Positions 22,267 to 30,691 of a DNA stretch of 47,184 nt are shown here, piece after piece. The DNA comes from Mucilaginibacter sp. L294. GTDB taxonomy: Bacteria > Bacteroidota > Bacteroidia > Sphingobacteriales > Sphingobacteriaceae. The notes under the pieces are model-generated. The model was not told the DNA's origin. It made no database searches and was given only the letters and a program-made list of their open reading frames with translations. The translations under genes and the position numbers were made by a program. Position 1 is the first letter of the stretch; every line of letters begins with the position of its first letter. The stretch lies in assembly GCF_001636615.1 (NCBI RefSeq), contig NZ_LGEK01000034.1:1-47184 (forward strand), in the 5' to 3' direction.

Positions 22267-25200
22267 ATGTTTAAAAAATTACTATTACTGTCCTTCTGTA
22301 TTTTGTTGGCGCACTTTAGCCAGGCGCAAAGCAAAAGGGTGCAGGTAACCGTTATCAATAACAATGGCTATCCCGTTCCGGGGGCTACGGTTCGTGTTAA
22401 AAACGGCCTTCGGGCAATCACTTCAACTGACCCCGCGGGTAAATTTACTGCGGATCTCGCTCCCGGGACCGTCCTGCAAATTTCCGCAGTTAACTCACTC
22501 ACCAGTGAATTAACGCTGACTGATCAAACCAGTTACACAGTTACGCTGCAAGAGCAAACACTATCGCTGCAAACGGTAACGGTTACTACCGCGCTTGGTA
22601 TAAAAAGGGAGCGTAATTCCTTACCTTATGCCGCCGAAACGGTGTCATCACAGGATCTGCTGCGTACACCCACAAATAATTTTATATCAAATTTGTCAGG
22701 CAAGGTAGCGGGCCTGCAGGTAACTACCAACAATACGCTTGGCGGTACCAATAACGTCATCATCAGGGGGGCAAAATCCCTTACGCAAACCAACCAAGCG
22801 CTGTTTGTTGTTGATGGCGTGCCGTTTGATAACAGTAACCAGAGCCGCAATGGTCTTGACCTTGGAAACGTGGCATCTGATATCAACCCCGACGATATTG
22901 AATCGATCACCGTACTGAAGGGTGCCGCAGCATCGGCCCTGTATGGCTCAAGAGCGGTTAACGGGGTTATCCTGATCACTACCAAAAGACAAAGTAAAAA
23001 GAAAGGTACAACAGATATTACCATTAATCAAAGTGTACAGGTAGGTTCCATTGACCAAAGTACATTGCCTGTGTACCAAACCAGGTACGGGCAGGGAAAG
23101 GGAACTGCCGGGTATAACGCGGCTTACCCTACTCAGGATGGTACTTTTTATTATACGCCAGCCATTGGCTCCAACGGGCAGCCCACAAACGTGGTGATTA
23201 CCGATCAGGACCTGGCATGGGGACCTGCCTACAGCCCCAATATTTCTGCATACAACTGGGACGCGTTTGTACCGGGCGATCCCAATTATGGTAAAGCTAC
23301 GCCTTGGGTTGCGGCCAGCAACAACAAGGCTGTTGATTATTTCCGGACACCGGTATCAACCAACAGTTCCATTTCCATTATCAGCAGCCAGGACCACTCA
23401 ACGTTTAAATTGGGTTACACCAACAATTACGAAAAAGGAATTCAGGCGAACAGTAACCTAAAGAAAAACACCTTTAACTTCTCCGGGTCATATGATATTT
23501 CCAGCCGCTTAACAGCCGGCGCAGCTATCAACTTCTCTCAGCAAAACGCTACCAACAGAAATACGTACGATTACCGGGCGGTCAATTCAGACGTGCGCGA
23601 CCTTAGACAGTGGCTGCCGTCAAATATCGATATCAAACAGCAGGAGGCAGATTATAAAAACGGGTATAATGCATCATGGAACATTTTGCCCGGAAACTAT
23701 AACAATACTACCGGAGACATCATCAAGGCTGCTTATCACAATAATCTATATTGGAACGATTACGAAAACTACAATAACGATACCAGGGAACGCTATTTTG
23801 GTAACGTTTTCGCCACTTTTCACATCTTAAACGGCTTAACTGCTACCGGTCGCATCTCCAGAGACAGTTACACGCAATCATTTGAAAACCGGATCGCGGT
23901 AGGCAGTTATCAAACATCATCTTACGGCCGAACCGACATTAAATACGGAGAAAATAACTATGATTTTCTGTTGAATTACGATCATAACTTAAATGCAGAC
24001 TTTAACTTAAAAGCGCTATTGGGTACCAACATCAGGCGTACTACTACAAGTTCTATCGGTGTAGTAACCAGCGGCGGTTTGGTTGTACCTAATCTGTACA
24101 CAATATCTAACTCTGTTGCCAGCCCGGCCGCACCTCTCGAATATCAGGGAACTAAGCAGGTTAATGGATTTTTTGGCGGGTTTACTTTAGGTTACCGGGA
24201 TTTCCTTTCCCTGGATGCCACAGGCCGGGTAGATCAATCTTCTGCATTGCCTCAGGCGCATAACAGCTATTTTTACCCGGCGGTGTCAGGTAGTTTCATA
24301 TTCTCAAATCTTTTGCATGAGCAATCCTGGCTATCTTTTGGTAAGCTTCGCCTAAACTACGCGGAAGTAGGCAGCGATGCACCGATATACAGCCTGCGGA
24401 ATACTTACGTAGCAGGTACCCCTTTTAACGGTCAGAATATTTTTAGCAACCCGTTAACCAATAACAACGCTAACCTTAGGCCTGAACGTACTAAGAGCTA
24501 CGAAGCTGGTTTGGAGGTTTCTTTTCTGGCCAACCGGATCAACCTTGACCTTACCTATTATGACTCAAAATCTGTTAACCAGATCACACCGATCACTCCT
24601 TCAACCGCTACCGGGTACACCAATTTTTATGTAAATGGTGGCTCCATACAAAACCGTGGTGTTGAAGTTGTATTAAATGTAGTGCCGGTTAAAACAAAAG
24701 ATTTTCGTTATGATCTGACCGTTAACTGGAGCAAAAACAATAATAAAGTGCTTTCCCTTTACAGCGGGCAGCCTTCATATACCATTGCCAATTACCAGAA
24801 TGCCATTCAACTGGTTGCAGAAGTGGGCAAGCCTTACGGTGTGCTCCGCGGTTCGGATTATGTGTATGTGAACGGGCAGCCGCAAGTAGATGCTAACGGT
24901 TACTACATTAAATCTACCAACAAAAATGCAGACATTGGCAACATTACGCCAGATTGGGTTGGCGGTGTCACCAATAGGTTCACGTATAAAAGCCTATCCC
25001 TTAGCTTCCTGGTAGATGCCAGCCACGGTGGCGATGTTTATTCGTTGGATATGGACAACGGTTCGCGCTCGGGCATACTGGCTTATACAGCGACCAATAA
25101 TGACCTGGGCAACCCGCTGCGTAACCCGTTAACCCAAGGGGGCGGTATCATTTTACCCGGCGTTCATGCAGACGGAAGCCAGAATACCACCCGTATTGAT

Positions 25201-25563
25201 GTATCTAACGCCAACACACTGGGGAGTAAATTACCTTTCGGGTCTACCAATGCCCTGGCAGCAAGCTCATATGTGTATGATGCCAGCTGGGTAAAATTAA
25301 GGGAGGTGGCGTTTTCCTACGCATTGCCTAAACAACTATTTACAGGTAAGGCAATCAAAGGCGCAACATTTACACTATCCGGAAGAAATCTTTGGATCAT
25401 CCACAAGAACCTGCCTTATGCCGATCCGGAGCAGGGTGCGCCATCAACCACGCTTACCAGCGCTGCGCCAATGGTGTATAACCCCAATGCCGCTATTGGT
25501 TACCAAAATGGCGTATTGCCCTCTGTTAGGGAATTTATATTTAACGTAAGGCTAAACTTTTAA
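22267..25563 (+). CDS. SusC/RagA-family TonB-dependent outer-membrane transporter
   Basis: The 1098-residue protein has a signal peptide (MFKKLLLLSFCILLAHFSQA), a carboxypeptidase-regulatory-like domain (about 25-100), a TonB plug (GKVAGLQV, VIIRGAKSL, VDGVPF, ITVLKGAAASALYGSRAVNGVILITTK in overlapping pieces) and a C-terminal beta-barrel ending in the aromatic FIFNVRLNF. There is no STN domain, so it is a plain transporter and not a sigma/anti-sigma transducer. It imports a substrate captured by the adjacent SusD. Substrate is unknown; regulation through a polycysteine leader and the periplasmic PLP enzyme downstream suggest a sulfur- or amino-group-containing compound. Confidence 0.93.
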   Translation: MFKKLLLLSFCILLAHFSQAQSKRVQVTVINNNGYPVPGATVRVKNGLRAITSTDPAGKFTADLAPGTVLQISAVNSLTSELTLTDQTSYTVTLQEQTLSLQTVTVTTALGIKRERNSLPYAAETVSSQDLLRTPTNNFISNLSGKVAGLQVTTNNTLGGTNNVIIRGAKSLTQTNQALFVVDGVPFDNSNQSRNGLDLGNVASDINPDDIESITVLKGAAASALYGSRAVNGVILITTKRQSKKKGTTDITINQSVQVGSIDQSTLPVYQTRYGQGKGTAGYNAAYPTQDGTFYYTPAIGSNGQPTNVVITDQDLAWGPAYSPNISAYNWDAFVPGDPNYGKATPWVAASNNKAVDYFRTPVSTNSSISIISSQDHSTFKLGYTNNYEKGIQANSNLKKNTFNFSGSYDISSRLTAGAAINFSQQNATNRNTYDYRAVNSDVRDLRQWLPSNIDIKQQEADYKNGYNASWNILPGNYNNTTGDIIKAAYHNNLYWNDYENYNNDTRERYFGNVFATFHILNGLTATGRISRDSYTQSFENRIAVGSYQTSSYGRTDIKYGENNYDFLLNYDHNLNADFNLKALLGTNIRRTTTSSIGVVTSGGLVVPNLYTISNSVASPAAPLEYQGTKQVNGFFGGFTLGYRDFLSLDATGRVDQSSALPQAHNSYFYPAVSGSFIFSNLLHEQSWLSFGKLRLNYAEVGSDAPIYSLRNTYVAGTPFNGQNIFSNPLTNNNANLRPERTKSYEAGLEVSFLANRINLDLTYYDSKSVNQITPITPSTATGYTNFYVNGGSIQNRGVEVVLNVVPVKTKDFRYDLTVNWSKNNNKVLSLYSGQPSYTIANYQNAIQLVAEVGKPYGVLRGSDYVYVNGQPQVDANGYYIKSTNKNADIGNITPDWVGGVTNRFTYKSLSLSFLVDASHGGDVYSLDMDNGSRSGILAYTATNNDLGNPLRNPLTQGGGIILPGVHADGSQNTTRIDVSNANTLGSKLPFGSTNALAASSYVYDASWVKLREVAFSYALPKQLFTGKAIKGATFTLSGRNLWIIHKNLPYADPEQGAPSTTLTSAAPMVYNPNAAIGYQNGVLPSVREFIFNVRLNF

Positions 25564-25571
25564 GAAACTCC

Positions 25572-27017
25572 ATGAAAAATCTAAAATATATTCCAATTGC
25601 ATTTTTGCTGATCTTCAGCAGTTGCAAAAAAAGCTTTAACGAGCTCAATACCGACCCTAAGTCGCCGGTTAACGTGCCTGCAAATACCGTTTTCCTGGCC
25701 GGACAGAAAAATTTGGTCGACGCTTATACCACCAGTATCTGGACATCTTCGCCATTTCGTGTACTGGCACAAACCTGGACAGAAACCGCCAATATCAACG
25801 AAGCAAAATACCAGTTTACCACCAATAACGCCCCCGGTGGCTGGTGGGATAAGCTGTACACTACCGTATTGGGCAACCTGGCCCAGGCAAGCGAATTATA
25901 TGATGCCGAAAAAACACTGCCGGCAGTAAACAACAATAAAAAACTGATAACCGATATACTGGAAGTTTATACGTTTAATTTATTGGTAAGCACATACGGC
26001 AATATCCCTTATACACAGGCATTGGATAAATCAATCCCTTTCCCCAAATATGATGATGCCAAAACAGTGACATATGACCTGATCAGCAGGCTGGATAAAG
26101 ACATTGCCGGGCTTGACGTAAGTGCTGCATCATTTGGTACCGCAGACCAGATATATAAGGGAGATGTAGGCAAATGGAAAAAATTTGCGGCCACGTTAAA
26201 GCTCAAACTCGCGCTGCTTATTGCAGATAAAGATGCTGCAACAGCAAATACTAAAGCGCTGGAAGCCGTAAACAGTGGTGTATTTACTACCGCCGCTACT
26301 GATAATGCAGCGTTTGCTTATACCTCAGGTATTGTAGTTAATTCTAACCCGGTATGGCAGGATCTGGTAAACGGTGTTTACGGGGTATATTATGCGCCAT
26401 CTGCTTTTTTTATCAATAAGCTGATTGCGTTGAACGACCCGAGGTTACCATTATTATTTACTAAAGATATTAACGGTAATTATTCTGGCGCTGTGGCAGC
26501 GGCCGGCGGGGTAAATGCAAACCTTTCGCGTTTTAATTCCATATACCTGAGCCCTACGTCGCCAGGCAACCTGCTTGACTATGCTGAAACAGAGTTTCTG
26601 CTGGCAGAGGCTGTAGAAAGGAATATCAATGTTGGGGGAACTGCAGAAGATCATTATAAAAAGGCGGTTCGCGCTTCTATTGTTTATTTGGGTGGTACAA
26701 ATACGCAGGCAGATGATTACCTGGCGCAGACTTCGGTAGCCTATACCACAGCAACCGGCGACTGGCGACAGAAAATTGGTTACCAGAAATGGATAGCCTT
26801 TGCTAACCGTAATTGGGATTCGTGGACAGAGATACGTAGATTAGGATACCCTAATATAAATGTGGATAGCCCGCCTGTGGGTGCATTAAGTGCCCTGCCG
26901 CTAAGGTTTTACTATCCACCTGCCGAACAGAATAACAACAACAAAAACTGGCAGGACGCGGTAGCCGCTATAGGCGGCCAGGACGCAGTTACTGTAAAAC
27001 TATTTTGGATACGTTAA
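25572..27017 (+). CDS. SusD/RagB-family lipoprotein (SusD-like_2 type)
   Basis: The 481-residue protein has a lipobox (LLIFSSCKK) followed by SFNELNTDPKSP, the opening typical of the PF12771-type SusD-like_2 group. TPR-like helical segments follow, and the C-terminal part has RNWDSWTEIRRLGYP, the usual end motif. It starts 9 bp after the SusC gene and forms the lid of the SusCD complex on the cell surface. SusD-like_2 members are often found in non-glycan systems such as peptide or amino-acid uptake, which fits the aminotransferase that follows; the substrate remains unknown. Confidence 0.9.
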   Translation: MKNLKYIPIAFLLIFSSCKKSFNELNTDPKSPVNVPANTVFLAGQKNLVDAYTTSIWTSSPFRVLAQTWTETANINEAKYQFTTNNAPGGWWDKLYTTVLGNLAQASELYDAEKTLPAVNNNKKLITDILEVYTFNLLVSTYGNIPYTQALDKSIPFPKYDDAKTVTYDLISRLDKDIAGLDVSAASFGTADQIYKGDVGKWKKFAATLKLKLALLIADKDAATANTKALEAVNSGVFTTAATDNAAFAYTSGIVVNSNPVWQDLVNGVYGVYYAPSAFFINKLIALNDPRLPLLFTKDINGNYSGAVAAAGGVNANLSRFNSIYLSPTSPGNLLDYAETEFLLAEAVERNINVGGTAEDHYKKAVRASIVYLGGTNTQADDYLAQTSVAYTTATGDWRQKIGYQKWIAFANRNWDSWTEIRRLGYPNINVDSPPVGALSALPLRFYYPPAEQNNNNKNWQDAVAAIGGQDAVTVKLFWIR

Positions 27018-27027
27018 TTAAAAGAAA

Positions 27028-28080
27028 ATGAAATTAAGATACCTTATTTTAACTTTAGCCACCCTGCCAGCTTTGGCGCAGGCGCAAACTCAGCTTTCTT
27101 TAAATGAAAACCCTTTCGGCCCGTCGCCGGCGGTAAATGCAGCTATTACCAAAGCCCTGCCAAATTCTTTCAGGTACACCGGCCAGGAAGGGGATGAATT
27201 GGTTAGCGCTATTGCCCGGCATGAAGGGGTTGATAAAGACCAGATCATTCCCGGCGATGTGCTGGCACAACTGGGCATATACCTGGGTGTAAAAGGTGGT
27301 AAAGGCGGTGAGTTTATTTACTCGGTGCCCGGTTACCCTGCACTGGTAGATGCGGCAGCTACCGTAGGTGGCGTGGTAATATCTGTGCCGCTGAACGATA
27401 AAAAAGAGAACGACCTTGCTGCGATAGCGGCTAAGATAGGGCCAAATACACAGGCAATTTACCTGGTTAACCCGCATAATCCTTCCGGTACGGTAACTGA
27501 CAATAAAGTTTTTTATGATTTTCTGCATTCGGCATCGCAAAAGGCATTGATTGTTGTTGATGAAGCCTACTTGGAATTTTCTGATGATTTTGAGGGGCGC
27601 ACGGCGGTAAATAATATCAAGGCAGGTGATAATGTGGTGGTTTTCCGCACCTTTGCCAAAGCCTACGGGCTTGCAGGGTTGGCATTTGGTTATGCCGTGG
27701 CGCCAAAACCCGTGGCTGATTATCTAAAAAAGCAGGGCCTCGGCGGGGTGCATGATCTTAACAGGATCTCTGTTGCTGCGGTAAGCGCATCATTGGCCGA
27801 TGCCACCTATATTAAAACAGTGCATGATAAAGTGAATGCCGAACGCACTAAATGGATCGGTGTTTTGGATGAACTGCATCTAAAGCACACCGAATCGCAG
27901 GCTAATTTTGTTTTTTTTGATATTGGCAAACCATATAATGAAGTGGCCGCAAAATTTAAGCAGGAAGGCATTATCATTGCCCGTTCGTTTGCACCTTATG
28001 CTACCTGGATCAGGATCACCATCGGCCTGCCTGAAGAGAACAGCAAAGCCCAGCGGGTGGTGAGGCAACTGGCCAAATAA
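27028..28080 (+). CDS. Exported PLP-dependent aminotransferase (HisC-like fold)
   Basis: The 350-residue class I/II aminotransferase-fold protein resembles histidinol-phosphate aminotransferase: LNENPFGPSPAV at the start, NPHNPSGT, DEAYLEF, the PLP lysine in TFAKAYGLAGLAFGYA, and RITIGLPEE near the end. It begins with a clear Sec signal peptide (MKLRYLILTLATLPALAQAQ), so it should act in the periplasm, which is unusual for a PLP enzyme. It follows SusD by 10 bp and is the last gene of the operon. It could transaminate, or like MalY/PatB-type relatives cleave C-S bonds of, the imported substrate; the latter is speculation based on the cysteine-rich leader. Confidence 0.87.
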   Translation: MKLRYLILTLATLPALAQAQTQLSLNENPFGPSPAVNAAITKALPNSFRYTGQEGDELVSAIARHEGVDKDQIIPGDVLAQLGIYLGVKGGKGGEFIYSVPGYPALVDAAATVGGVVISVPLNDKKENDLAAIAAKIGPNTQAIYLVNPHNPSGTVTDNKVFYDFLHSASQKALIVVDEAYLEFSDDFEGRTAVNNIKAGDNVVVFRTFAKAYGLAGLAFGYAVAPKPVADYLKKQGLGGVHDLNRISVAAVSASLADATYIKTVHDKVNAERTKWIGVLDELHLKHTESQANFVFFDIGKPYNEVAAKFKQEGIIIARSFAPYATWIRITIGLPEENSKAQRVVRQLAK

Positions 28081-28145
28081 AATCTGATCAATACACAAGT
28101 TTAAAATAGTTCCCAGCAAACATAAACAGGATGGGGGCTGTTCCG

Positions 28146-28203
28146 GCGAAAGGAATGAACAATGGCATATCGGCCAGCTAAGTTCATTCCTTTTCGCTTT
28201 TTT
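28146..28203. terminator. Intrinsic terminator between aminotransferase and glycosyltransferase genes
   Basis: GCGAAAGGAATGAAC (28146-28160) pairs with GTTCATTCCTTTTCGC (28182-28197; one bulged base), followed by six T. It serves the convergent operons. Confidence 0.85.
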
Positions 28204-28227
28204 ATGATGCAGGCCTATCGGTTGAAA

Positions 28228-29097
28228 TTACGATGCTACAGTGTTTAAAAAAGGTTTTCGCCTGTTATAAATGTTTACAGTACTGATGGTAAAGGTTTCT
28301 TTCATTTGAGGATCTCTTTTAGGCGGTACATAGTGCCTTTTAAAATCAATTAAATGATATAGCAAAACCTCAAATCTGTTTTTATAAACGAGTGTTCCGT
28401 TTTCCCACCTTAACCGCCCGGGGCTTCCACCCTCTATAATATGCATATCAAAATAGGGGTTAATATAACCGCACAACTCCATCTTTTTTACAACGTGCAT
28501 CATGCTTTCTATCTCACTTTTTATTTCGTCAAATGGTTTTTCATCTTCAAACTCCCGGTGGGTAAAATTTGTCTCATCAAAACAGTAATGGATATTGCTG
28601 CTAAATACCTTTTTATAGTCTTTACTGTGGGTGTACAGCATATTCATTTTTGGAGTGTTTTTAAACAATAAAAAGCATCCGGGTATCCAATCGGGCCTTG
28701 AACTTATGATATCATACTGCTCAAGAATATCGTCGGTCATAAACTCCCTGATGTTGCCAAAAACCAGGTCGATATCGCAATGCCCCCACACATCATACGC
28801 GCTCAATAACTCCGAAAAAATATGCCCGTATGCCGGCTTAAAATCGCATAGCTTATAAGCGTTTTTTATATCGGTATCAAAGCCCATTTTGGCATTGATA
28901 AGCTGTTGAAGCTCTTCTAACGGCTTAAAAACCAGCTTTACGTTTACAGGAAGTGGTTTGTTGTAAGAATAATCATCTGTAACAATGTAAAAGTCAACTG
29001 TTGGATTATAACGGCATGAATGCACAAAATAATTAAAGTACCATGGTAACTTACCATAATAGCATATTAACATTCCTATACTTTTAAATCTTTTCAT
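28228..29097 (-). CDS. Glycosyltransferase-like protein (DUF6625 type)
   Basis: The 289-residue protein has the layout of GT-A-like family DUF6625: MLICYYGKLPWYFNYFVHSC, VDFYIVTDD, the candidate nucleotide-sugar/metal motif HCDIDLVFGNI and GGSPGRLRWENG. No signal peptide or membrane segment is visible, so it is cytoplasmic. It is the last gene of the minus-strand set with a GT4 enzyme and the cysteine-knot-like precursor. It may glycosylate the peptide or belong to a surface-glycan set; the sequence does not decide. Confidence 0.75.
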   Translation of the reverse strand: MKRFKSIGMLICYYGKLPWYFNYFVHSCRYNPTVDFYIVTDDYSYNKPLPVNVKLVFKPLEELQQLINAKMGFDTDIKNAYKLCDFKPAYGHIFSELLSAYDVWGHCDIDLVFGNIREFMTDDILEQYDIISSRPDWIPGCFLLFKNTPKMNMLYTHSKDYKKVFSSNIHYCFDETNFTHREFEDEKPFDEIKSEIESMMHVVKKMELCGYINPYFDMHIIEGGSPGRLRWENGTLVYKNRFEVLLYHLIDFKRHYVPPKRDPQMKETFTISTVNIYNRRKPFLNTVAS

Positions 29098-29158
29098 ATT
29101 ATTTTATGCACGCTGTTTACAATAGATAAGGTAAACACAGTATCGTAATGCCAAACAA

Positions 29159-30247
29159 TTACTGAGTAATATCAAATTCTATAATAGCATCGTGCAGTGG
29201 CTTAAAGCATTGCGACGATGAAAAATTTTGCACTATAAACTGGTGTGCATTTTGTTGCATGGTTTCTCTTAAAAGCTTGCTTTCAATTAAATCAGATAGG
29301 GCGGATACAAATCCGTCATCTGCGACTAAATAACTGTTATTTGCACCTGTCTCGATCCCCCTTGCACCGTGACGCGTTGTAACCAGGGGTTTACCATGCG
29401 CCAATGCTTCAAGGTTCTTAATTTTTAGCCCAGCGCCAAAGCGTACCGGGTTTATGATAATATCAGCTTCTTCATAAATTTTGAAAAGGTTGCTTTCAAA
29501 TCCTTTTAAATTTATTCCCTTTTTATTTGAAAAATCGAGTTCAGTGCATACTGTACCATAAATGTCAAGCTCCACGTTATATTTTGAGCTTATTTTATCC
29601 CAGCAATGTGCCACAAAATGTTTAATACTATCAGTATTCGGTAAGTAGCTGCTGGCAATAAAGGCAATTTTCCTTACTTCGGGACTTAATTCATGGTGAT
29701 AAATTTCGCAGGGGTGTGGGCAAAGCAAAATTTTCTGACAGTCGTCAATCATTAAGCAGGCCTTATCAAAATCAAGCTGGTTTATCATGATAATATGATC
29801 GTAAATATTAAATATTTCGGCTTCGGCTTCTTCCTGCATTTCATACAACGAATTGCCATAATTAAATTTTTTGAATTCCCTGGTACGTTCACTTATGATA
29901 TCATGAGTATCTAAAATCACCTGGCAATCGTATGGCAAAGAATTTAAACAGTAACTGTTATGTATATATTCGACGATTAAAGCGTCGAAATTTCTGCTTT
30001 TTAAAAAAGATTTTAGCTTTTTCCCATAGCCCTTTGAACCCAAATGCTTTTCGTGTTCTAAAATGATAAGTTCAATCCCATATTCATCATTTACCATGCG
30101 CTCTACGGTATCGTGAGCAGGGCCGGTATTCACTACTGTTAAAATGAAATGAGCGGATAAATAGCGTATTAAAGCAGCGATTCGTACTCTGTGCCCCGAG
30201 CAATGCTCCCAAAAATCAACATCTGTAAACAGTAATACTTTTTTCAT
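29159..30247 (-). CDS. Glycosyltransferase family 4 (GT-B fold)
   Basis: The 362-residue GT-B enzyme has an N-terminal acceptor domain with FTDVDFWEHCSGHRVRIAAL and a C-terminal donor domain with the GT4 nucleotide-sugar motif: INPVRFGAGLKIKNLEALAHGKPLV in two parts, then TTRHGARGIE. It transfers a sugar from an activated donor to an unknown acceptor in the cytoplasm. It starts 86 bp after the small cysteine-rich precursor on the same strand, so glycosylation of the precursor is possible. Confidence 0.87.
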   Translation of the reverse strand: MKKVLLFTDVDFWEHCSGHRVRIAALIRYLSAHFILTVVNTGPAHDTVERMVNDEYGIELIILEHEKHLGSKGYGKKLKSFLKSRNFDALIVEYIHNSYCLNSLPYDCQVILDTHDIISERTREFKKFNYGNSLYEMQEEAEAEIFNIYDHIIMINQLDFDKACLMIDDCQKILLCPHPCEIYHHELSPEVRKIAFIASSYLPNTDSIKHFVAHCWDKISSKYNVELDIYGTVCTELDFSNKKGINLKGFESNLFKIYEEADIIINPVRFGAGLKIKNLEALAHGKPLVTTRHGARGIETGANNSYLVADDGFVSALSDLIESKLLRETMQQNAHQFIVQNFSSSQCFKPLHDAIIEFDITQ

Positions 30248-30333
30248 TTAGGGCACAATGGCATCTATGATGCTTACTTAATTAAGCATAGAGGCTGCTT
30301 TTACACAGCCTCTAAATGCTCTTGAATTTATGG

Positions 30334-30588
30334 TTAGACGATTTTTACGCAGGATGCAAACTGACTGCCTACACCAGAACAATACCAACCCGAACAGCAA
30401 TATAATCCTGCATTGTTGCAATAACCGCCTGTTGTAATGCATCCGCCACTGCCGCCACCAGTAGTCGGGGGAGTACAACCGCCGCCGCCGCCGCCACCCC
30501 CCCCGCCGCTACCAGCCATGATTTGTTTTAATTCGGCTCTGCTTAGAACGTTCTTCACGTTGCTTAGGCTTAGTTTTTCGATCTTCAT
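30334..30588 (-). CDS. GG-leader precursor peptide with a knottin-like six-cysteine core
   Basis: The 84-residue precursor has a leader (MKIEKLSLSNVKNVLSRAEL then KQIMAG) of the Bacteroidota natural-product type (TIGR04149-like), where LK-x-IM-x-G precedes a Gly-Gly cleavage site. Next come ten consecutive glycines (28-37), then C38, a Thr/Pro/Gly linker, and a core with C50-x6-C57-x6-C64-C65-x4-C70-x9-C80. This spacing fits the inhibitor cystine knot pattern (C-C-CC-C-C), including the CCSG turn common in knottins; predicted bonds are C50-C65, C57-C70 and C64-C80, with C38 left over. The adjacent VKOR-thioredoxin protein supplies an oxidation system. Knot formation is inferred from spacing only. 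Confidence 0.8.
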   Translation of the reverse strand: MKIEKLSLSNVKNVLSRAELKQIMAGSGGGGGGGGGGCTPPTTGGGSGGCITTGGYCNNAGLYCCSGWYCSGVGSQFASCVKIV

Positions 30589-30691
30589 AATTTATAATTT
30601 GGAAATTTTATCGTAACCACGCTGAGACAGTTTAAGCGGTATGCAGTTATAAAGGGCATACTCCTTTACTTCGGCCAAAGTGTTTTTAATA

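Noticed and set aside
30600..30691. Open frame after the VKOR stop reading LAEVKEYALYNCIPLKL and onward
   Set aside because: It has protein-like composition but no ATG start, and the VKOR fusion already ends with a family-typical C-terminus, so a frameshift is not indicated.
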